This document shows, piece by piece, positions 57,285-64,000 of a stretch of 64,000 nt of DNA. The position numbers and the translations under genes were made by a program. The stretch lies in NCBI GenBank assembly GCA_001599935.1, contig BCIJ01000020.1, forward strand, positions 294,107-358,106. The letters run 5' to 3'. The notes beneath the pieces are model-generated. The model was not told the DNA's origin. It saw only the letters and a list, made by a program, of their open reading frames with translations, and searched no databases. Source of the stretch: Holtermannia corniformis (taxonomy: Eukaryota; Basidiomycota; Tremellomycetes; Holtermanniales). The stretch's first letter is position 1. Each line of letters starts with the position of its first letter.

Positions 57285-59686
57285 TCATTGCAGTGGTTCC
57301 CGGCTAGGGCAGTGTCAGTCAGGCTGCAGTGCCCGCAGGGCCGTACGCGCCTAGATGAGAGCTTGTTGAGAGAAATGTAGACGTCGGTCCCGTGACCCTC
57401 CATTGAGATCAAGCGGAGATCGCCACCAAAGAACCGAGCATACTGTGATCGCCATCAGCGTGTGCAACTGCTCACTGCCCTCCTAACTCACCAAGCGCGA
57501 CAACGGCAAGCCATAGCCAAAGCCCGCCATCGGCGCCTTGAAATCCGAGCTCTCGATACTCGCGTCGAGTCCCTCGTCGCTCATCGTCGTGTACAGATAC
57601 GTCCAGATCAGTGGGATCGCACTGCGCGGGATCCCACCACCCTCGTCGCTGATCTTGATCGTGATGTCTTCAGAGCCTTCAACGACGACGACTTTGATAG
57701 GAGGGAAGGCGTCTTCGTTGTCAACGCCGTAGCGTTCGACGACGGCGCGAAGCGAGTTTTTCAGCAGCTCGAAGCAAATGTGGCTGAGGTGGCCCGGGAC
57801 GTAGGGGAACGTGAGGTCTTTGGGGCACAGTAGTTGAATAGGCGGGCCCTTGAAGAGGGCGTAGTGTTCCTCGCATACGAACCGGGCGTTTTCTGCGGGC
57901 GTCAGTGTGTATCAGGCAGTGGTACAGGTCTGGCAGGAATTGAAACCTTGGCGCGCGCAGAGTCATGGCACAAATCGTGCTGTCAAAAGCAGACACGAAC
58001 AAGCGGTTGAGAGTTCTCAAACTGACGAAGAGTCTGAACTGATCTCCGGTCCGCGTAACGCGCAAGAGACCATCGATCCCAACTGCAAAAGCAAGCCCAG
58101 CTCGACAGCTCGCAAGCTCATCTGTCGAGGGATCGAGAAAAGCAAGCCAACTCTACCATGCGCTATTGCCGAGAAAGACCTCTTATACTGAGCGCATGGT
58201 CTGAATCGTCCAATGGTATTGTAGATGGCTAGAGTTGGGCCCGTGCTACGCCTTGCGACTGGACATCTCGCGCTGAGATGTAAGCCGACACGAGCCGACA
58301 CGGGAGATCGTAGGCGTGCGCGCACCAGCACATGATCAAGTCTTGCGACATCTCTACAGAAATGTCGTCTGACCGCCCTAGCGCTGGTCGCTATCGACGT
58401 CGATCGCCTAGACCTCGGGAGGTAGCGTCGCCGCCGGGCATCGCGGATTCCACGCCATCGCGTTCGAGCTCGAGACTTGCCAGCAACATGAATAGCCCCT
58501 CATTGGCTCGAATGTTGCCAGCCACCGCCGCGAAGACAAAGCACTCACCGATCGCTTCGTGGCAGATATCATGCACATTCTATTCACGTCAGCTCCTTCC
58601 CGCTTGGTCGCACCGAACTGACGGATTGGGTGCAGATGATCCCGACATAATCTTTGTGCGGTTGGAGCGTGTTGAGGGCCACGTCTGTATCGATTGCATC
58701 AGTTCCGTCCATCATATCGGCTCAGGCGGAAGCAAAGCTTACGTTGGCCGATCAAGAAGCGGATACCGATCCTCGACATGTAGAAGCGATCTAAAAACTG
58801 TTGGACGCCCTGGCCGAGCTCGCCGCCGCCCTTTTGCTTTTTCCACTCCAAGACGCCCTGGGCGACCGTTGTCACGGTCGGGTCGTGGCGTTTCTTGATC
58901 GTCTCGAGCAGGCGCGTGAACCGATCGTTGTAGTCGTGCACTTCGGGCGGGTACAGGGTCGACGCTGGCGGTGGAGAAAAGTATCGTCGTTCGAGCGGGA
59001 TCCGCATGCGGGGTGATGATGCGAGAGCGGCCGAGAGGGGGGCCGATGCGGGTGCGGGGAGACCGACGGGGCCTTCGTGCATTTGAGGGTGTAGAGATGG
59101 GTTCGGGGTTGCGCTGGGGAACGGGGTGGTTCTGTGGGTGGGTGAGGGGGTGTTATGGCGCGCGATGCAAGGACTGACTGCTCTGCTGGGATCTTGAGCT
59201 GTTCGATTAGGCTGGGGCTGAGCTGCGGTGGTGGGAACGTGACGAGTTCCTGCAAGTGTGAGCGAGTGGACGAGCTGTGCGGTTCACGGGGAGCAAAGCC
59301 AGTCGAATTCTCAGCCAGCGGCTGATCGCCGGCGCGCCTCGCTCTCCGTGCATACCGCGCCTCGCGACCGACCTCGAAGCTCTGGGCATACCACTCTTTC
59401 ACTTTGGCGATACTTGGCATCTTGTTCAGTCCATCCGGGAGCGTGTCGAGTTCGACGACGCGATGGCTGAGTCTGATCGGGAGCTCTTCTGAGAGAAACT
59501 GCGATGCCTTTAAGAGCGTGCCCTGAGACGGGTGCTGGCCAAAGAGCACCATCTGCTGGAGCGAGACTATAGCCGTCAGCTCGGTCGAGTCGTGAACGGG
59601 CCCAGTGACGGACCGCCAGTCTGCGGAAAGGAAGAGTAGTGATGGATGCGATCCCATAGCGCTCCAGAGATCTTGAAGCGTGACAT
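57285..59686 (-). CDS. Mitochondrial pyruvate dehydrogenase kinase (PDK/BCKDK family)
   Basis: GHKL-fold protein kinase that inactivates the pyruvate (or branched-chain) dehydrogenase E1. It starts MSRFKISGALWDRIHHYSSFPQTG joined to VSLQQMVLFGQHPSQGTLLKASQFLSEELPIRLSHRVVELDTLPDGL. Next are MPSIAKVKEWYAQSF, EVHDYNDRFTRLLETIKKRHDPTVTTVAQGVLEWK and QQFLDRFYMSRIGIRFLIGQ. A 656-nt intron then splits NVHDICHEAI from ENARFVCEEHYALFKGPPI. The ATP-binding lid motifs follow: HICFELLKNSLRAVVE (N-box), KISDEGGGIPR (G1) and [34 protein letters not shown] (G2). The last intron gives LNKLSSRRREPLQ and the TGA at 57285-57287. Confidence 0.93.
57893..58548 (-). other. Long intron of the dehydrogenase kinase gene (656 nt)
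   Basis: The donor GTGAGTG starts at 58548 and the acceptor AG precedes AAAACGCCC at 57892. The coding sequences on both sides are contiguous in the family, so the whole 656 nt is intron. It contains open frames on both strands (for example 57907-58191 plus) without family matches. No snoRNA box pair or tRNA box was found. Confidence 0.7.
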
Positions 59687-60104
59687 TGCGGTCGTTGTTG
59701 CTGCTTGGTCTCCGTGTGGACCGAGTGACTCGCGGGACGCGGCGGTAATCGGGTTTGACCGAGCGGGTGCTGTCCGGTGCCGTCTGCTGCGAGTCTTGTG
59801 ACTGTACAAGAGTGTCCCTGATGCGGTGATGGTGGCTGTGATCGCCTGGTGATCGCGCTGAGGATCGTTTTTCGGTGGTGAACAACTCGACTCGGAGCTC
59901 GAGTGACGTTACGAGCTCCGGTTATCATCCCGAAACAACGGGATCACGTGACCGCCACTTTCGGCGTTATAGCGGGTCATCGGTGTTACAGCAGTGCTAA
60001 CCCCACGGTGGGGTTTGGCAGCCAACTTTAACACCAACGCGAGATCCGCACCAACACCAACACCAGCCTCAACCTCGTCTCCTCCCGCTCCCTCACAGCC
60101 CACA
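59687..60104. promoter_or_regulatory. Divergent promoter dehydrogenase kinase / bromodomain gene
   Basis: 418 bp. CACGTG at 59945-59950 is followed by the composite telobox-like element at 59956-60017. Downstream, CAACACCAACACCAG-type repeats lead to the bromodomain gene's ATG. Confidence 0.4.
59956..60017. promoter_or_regulatory. Telobox-like / CGGCGTTA element
   Basis: ACTTTCGGCGTTATAGCG, CGGTGTTA, then CTAACCCCACGGTGGGGTTTGG, in which AACCCCAC/GTGGGGTT is a near-perfect palindrome. It matches the element upstream of ROT1 in order, spacing and sequence. Confidence 0.5.
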
Positions 60105-62445
60105 ATGGCAGCAACAGCAGTACCCGAGATCGCAACAGTCGATCTGCTGACAGTGCAAGAGAAACTCCTGCTCGCTCAAGCAGTGTACAAGCTCGGCGCC
60201 GTCAACTGGGCAGGCGTCAGTAAACTGCTGCTCGCCCACCCGTGTTGCGTGAACCGACCACACGAGCTGTTCAGTCTCGAGGTGCGTTCACGATCCAGCG
60301 CAAGTATGGCGAGGCGGAGCTGATGGCACGACCAGGCGTGCGAAAAGAGCTATGTGGCGCTCATGGCTTCGATCGGGCAGAATGTGTGCGTGTTTGCTCG
60401 GTCGACCGATTGTGACGGCGAATCAAGGCTGATGCAGCTACAGACCAGCAGAAGACGCGATGAAACCGCAGGGTATGTTTTATCCCTCGACGTGTTTGAA
60501 TCCTGATAACTCACGCCTCACAGCCAGAGTCCACCTCAAGCTCGCACAAACATTCTACATCCAACGGATGCAAGAGCTCAAAGACGCGATCGAGCTCCAG
60601 GAATCCAAGTTTCAGTCCGTCCACCTCTTTCTCTGCGCATGGGTCGCTAACGCGCCTACAGAATCCTCATGACCGAGATCAAGGCTCTGCGCGCCGGCAC
60701 GTTGACGGACGAGTTGGTGCACGAACTCCGGGTCGTGCTGGGGACCCAGTATGGCAACGAATTGGTGGACAGTTGGGTGCCCGAGGTGGCGGATGTGGTC
60801 GCTGCGACCCAAGATCAAGTCGAAGAACGCGTGCCGGTCGAGCAAGCAGACGAGGCCAACGAGGCGAAACAGGCCGACGCGAGTGTGGATGTGGAGATGG
60901 AGGATGCTGTGCAGGACAAGGTGCAGCAAGACGAGGCCGTGGCAGAAGCAACGCTACCCGTCGCCAAGGCCGAGTCGGTGGCAGCAGAGGATCTAGACGA
61001 ACCGGAAGCGGAGGAACCAGCAAAAGAACCATCCCCCACGCCAACACCAGCCGCCGTTCCCGCTCAAACATCAACACCCGCTCGCCGACCGGCTTCCACA
61101 CGCCGGTCAACCGTCGCCAAAGCCAGTTCCCCACCACCACCTACCGCGGCCGCGCCATCGCCCGAACTCTCACCCGCGCCAGGTTCAGACCTCTCGCCCG
61201 TCCCGTCCCCTTCACCCGCCAAAGACGAACCGACGACCACGCGCGGGACCAAGCGCAAATCAAGACCATCAAGCAAAGCGGCCGCTAGCGCTGTCAAGCT
61301 GCGTGCACCCCGCGCAGCGCCCTCACCGGCATCGACCAACGTTCCAGAGAGTGAGATGACGAGCGATGACGAGGCTGCGCCTGCGACGCGCGCGAGTACG
61401 CGAGGCGGCGCGAGGAAAAAGGCCAAACACGGTCAAGCCCAGGTCTCGTCCCCTCCGCCTGCGTCAAAGCGCGCTGCTTCGGTCTCGTCGCAGGGCACGG
61501 GCGCTGAAGACGTGCAGACGCCGACGGCCGCGCGGGCGAGTCGACGCGCGGCAAAGGACCGGAAACAGGTCGAGTCGGGTCCAGCGTCAAAGCTGTCAAT
61601 CGTCAGCACCGAGCCCGAACCCGATCCAGCCACGACCGATCACGAGAACGAGGTCGACGCTGAAGCCGAAGCCGAGACGGAGCCTGAGAAACCGACGACG
61701 GCGACGCGGAAAAAGGCAGCGGCGGCGGTCCCAACGCGCACGAGCAATCGGAGGGAATCGGCGCGAGGTGCGTGTCGGCCTTTTGACTGGGCCGGCGTTA
61801 ACGACTCGCTGACAGGGACTTCTCCGGCCTCTAGTCGCACAAAGGGACGACGATGAGGCTGAGGCCGGGACGGGGACGGGCAGGGGGCGTGGGCGTGGGA
61901 CGGCATCGGTATCCGCTACGCCTGATCTAGGTCCATCTGACTGCTAAGAACCGCCACGACACGCTGCTGATGCCTCTGCAGCGGAACCAACCAAGCGCTC
62001 CTCGCGCCAGCGCCAGCACCAGCACCAGCGCGACACGTCGCCGCGCGACAGCAAAGCCATGCAGAAACTCATCTACTCGCTCTACGACACGATCGCCCAA
62101 CACCGCAACGGCAACCTGTTCCTGAACCCGATCAAGCACTCGGACGCGCCAGACTACTACGAGATCATCAAGCGCCCGATGGAGCTCAAGACGATCCGCA
62201 GTCGGATCCGCGACGGGTTGATTACGAGCGTCGAGGAGTTTGAGAGGGATCTGCTGCTGATGCTGTCGTGCGTTGGATTCGGCTCGTCGACGACGGCGGC
62301 GGCGCTGACGGACACGTCGAACAGCAACGCAATGATGTATAACCCACCCGGATCGCACGTGTATGAAAAGGCGCAAGAGATGCTAGAGGAGAGCGAGGGG
62401 ACAATGACCCAGTTCAAGAGCTTGCAGCACCATGTGCAGCGCTAG
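60105..62445 (+). CDS. Bromodomain protein, BRD8/Bdc1-like (NuA4 complex)
   Basis: Likely NuA4 acetyltransferase subunit reading acetyl-lysine. The N-terminal Myb/SANT-like block reads LLTVQEKLLLAQAVYKLGAVNWAGVSKLLLAHP, then RPHELFSLEACEKSYVALM. A helical region follows (VHLKLAQTFYIQRMQELKDAIE, IKALRAGTLTDELVHELR), as in BRD8. The middle is a long disordered Ser/Pro/Glu-rich region with KRKSRPSSK and ARKKAKHG basic patches. The C-terminal bromodomain reads SKAMQKLIYSLYDTIAQHRNGNLFLNPIKHSDAPDYYEIIKRPMELKTIRSRI. It continues VEEFERDLLLMLSNAMMYNPPGSHVYEKAQEM, with the acetyl-binding Asn of MMYNPP-type position. A 57-nt intron inside it (62269-62325) keeps the frame open if retained. Confidence 0.8.
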
Positions 62446-62509
62446 GTGCATAGCGTCAAGTCGTGCATAGCGTCATAGTCATATGTACAATGTCTGTCCA
62501 TCAGTTGGC

Positions 62510-64000
62510 TCAGTTGAGCGTGACAAAGAGCCAGTATTTCTCCGTGCCGGTGGGGAACGAGTGTCGAGGCTGGAACATGCGGTCGAACACTTGGCGGCGG
62601 CGTCAGCGCGAGTGCGGCGAGGAGAGACGTACGGCTCATGACCCAGTTCTTGGCAGTGTTCTGGCATACGGTATGCGTGAGCAGCAACGATGGGTTGGTA
62701 GGGTACGTTTCGAGCATCCGCAGGCAGCTACCATGGCATCAGCGAGCTCGTATGACACGGTGGTGCTGACGGACCGAAACGCGACGCTTGGCTGCGGTGA
62801 ACCGAACCGACTGAGCGCAGCTTGCGCAAGGCGCCATTTGTCGTCGAGCAGGCGCTGGCACTGAGCCAAGTCTGGACATGAAGGGTGCTGACGGGTAGCA
62901 TTCAGCTCCTGTAGCTCGCACCCGGCAACGCAACGCACACACTGGTATTCTCGTCGCACGTCTGTCACCTGCAACTTGACGAGCCGATCGAGAAACCAGT
63001 TGCGTCTACCGTCGCGTCGTCAGCGAACGTCGAGAGAGCAGAGACCAGCTGACCTCATCAACAGCTTCATCCGCGTACGGTCCGACAAGGCTGCCATCTC
63101 GTCTTCATTCCATGCGCCGAGATCGAGAACAAAGCGCGAGGCTTCGCGGTACAGCTCGGCATTACTGTGCAGCTCGGCGACGCGCATGGCCTGGACAGGC
63201 TTGCCGGACGCATGCGTCATGAGGAAAGCGTGGGCTGCTTGGCGGAGCGAAGTGTTGAGGAGCCGGTCGGATAGGGCGTAAAGCTGTGCGTGTCAGCGGC
63301 GACACGATCACGTCCGGTTTCCAACGAGAGACGGACCCCTTCGACGTTTGTCCATGTGATTTTGCATTCCAAACTGCATGAGGGTCGTCAGCGGTGCTCA
63401 CCGCGCAGACATGGAACAGACTTTGGATAGATCCACCTGAGAAAGTCTTGGAAGATGACAGCGCGCTCCTCGACCAGGTTGACGACGGCCACAGCGCCCT
63501 CGGCATATCGCTTGGGCTTGCCAGCGGTCTGTGCTTTGAGGTTCCGCCTGGACCTCTTGCGCTTCCTTGCGCGGTCTGATACCATCTTGGACGCGGTCGT
63601 TGCCACTGCCGGTTGTGCTGCTGGCACCAGGAATGGGAGCTGCAGTAGCGTTGACGTGTCCACGGATGATGTTGATGCACGAGCGGCCTCTAGACCCATG
63701 CAGTCGCCAGGTTCGGGATGACTGAGCACCTGTGAGGCCCCGAGATCGACCTCATCGACGGCGTCGTGGTAGACAGAATGCTCTTGGGCCGTCAACGGCG
63801 GGCTCTCCTCGACCAGCTGTAGCCCCTCGAGCGCGAGCGTTGGCGTCACGGCCTCTTCAGCGTGATCCGACACACTCGACGGGTCTTGACCCAGTTCTGC
63901 TGGATCTGAAGTGAACGTGAACGCCGAACGCGGGGCGGAGACTGTCGAGCTAAAGGATGCGGGCCGAGGTCGGGTCGTCTCTGCCCACCTGTTCCAGCGT
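62510..64000 (-). CDS. BTB/POZ-domain protein (5' end beyond window)
   Basis: Basidiomycete BTB-family protein; function unknown. The frame enters from the right edge with a Ser/Ala-rich region (ASFSSTVSAPRSAFTFTS). Then come SDHAEEAVTPTLALEGLQLVEE, a basic RARKRKRSRRNLKAQ and the BTB part AVVNLVEERAVIFQDFLRWIYP. A GTCTGT donor joins this to NLECKITWTNVEG and then LYALSDRLLNTSLRQAAHAFLMTHASGKPVQAMRVAELHSNAELYREASRFVLD. Following exons read LQVTDVRREYQCVRC, CPDLAQCQRLLDDKWRLAQAALSRFGSPQPSVAFR, TYPTNPSLLLTHTVCQNTAKNWVM and VFDRMFQPRHSFPTGTEKYWLFVTLN, with stop at 62510-62512. This C-terminal pattern is shared by many related proteins. The start of the BTB fold is only partly visible. Confidence 0.78.

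Noticed and set aside
57907..58191. 94-codon plus-strand frame inside the dehydrogenase kinase intron
   Set aside because: No recognisable features and antisense within an intron; likely chance.

Overview
This is eukaryotic nuclear DNA from a gene-dense fungus, most likely a basidiomycete yeast or dimorphic fungus. About 33 protein genes and one snRNA gene lie in 64 kb, roughly one per 2 kb, on both strands with no operons. Nearly every gene is cut by 45-60 nt GT-AG introns. Two families seen here are typical of basidiomycetes: a 'macrophage activating glycoprotein'-type secreted protein (55.0-57.0 kb) and a BTB-domain protein (right edge). The density and intron load recall compact Pucciniomycotina genomes such as Mixia; that placement is inference.

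Layout. 0-7 kb: a gene fragment at the left edge, a secreted GH18 chitinase, an amino-acid permease and an Ara2-type D-arabinose dehydrogenase. 7-17.3 kb: CRIPT, SF3A3 (Prp9), ARP2, the DEAD-box helicase RRP3, a NIMA-type kinase and a TMEM242-like mitochondrial membrane protein. 17.4-28.2 kb: a short cystathionine beta-synthase, ribosomal protein S0 (uS2), a KAP/CDKN3-like phosphatase, a YtcJ-type amidohydrolase and a Kre9/Knh1-like GPI protein. 28.7-38.3 kb: TAF12, the Pol I factor RRN6, an intracellular alpha-amylase with about 28 introns, and a putative DNA-binding factor. 38.5-40.4 kb: an orphan tract of small ORFs. 40.7-54 kb: CCT6, poly(A) polymerase, U2 snRNA, a TFIIIC tau55-type subunit, HAP3/NF-YB, a CTK1/CDK12-type kinase and ROT1. 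54-64 kb: an orphan ORF, the MAG-type glycoprotein, pyruvate dehydrogenase kinase, a BRD8/Bdc1-like bromodomain protein and the BTB gene leaving the window.

Genes that work together. Splicing is represented by U2 snRNA, its protein partner SF3A3 and CRIPT. Transcription is represented for Pol I (RRN6), Pol II (TAF12, HAP3, CTK1, BRD8-like) and Pol III (TFIIIC), with mRNA 3' processing by poly(A) polymerase. Cell-wall and secretory functions are the chitinase, the Knh1-like protein, ROT1 and the MAG-type protein. No biosynthetic cluster, virus or intact transposon is visible.

Most notable observations: (1) microexons, including consecutive 4-nt and 7-nt exons in the alpha-amylase and a 9-nt exon that encodes the core of the chitinase catalytic motif; (2) an unannotated U2 snRNA gene; (3) a telobox-like element in several housekeeping promoters; (4) a CCT6 chaperonin subunit that has lost a conserved ATP-site aspartate.
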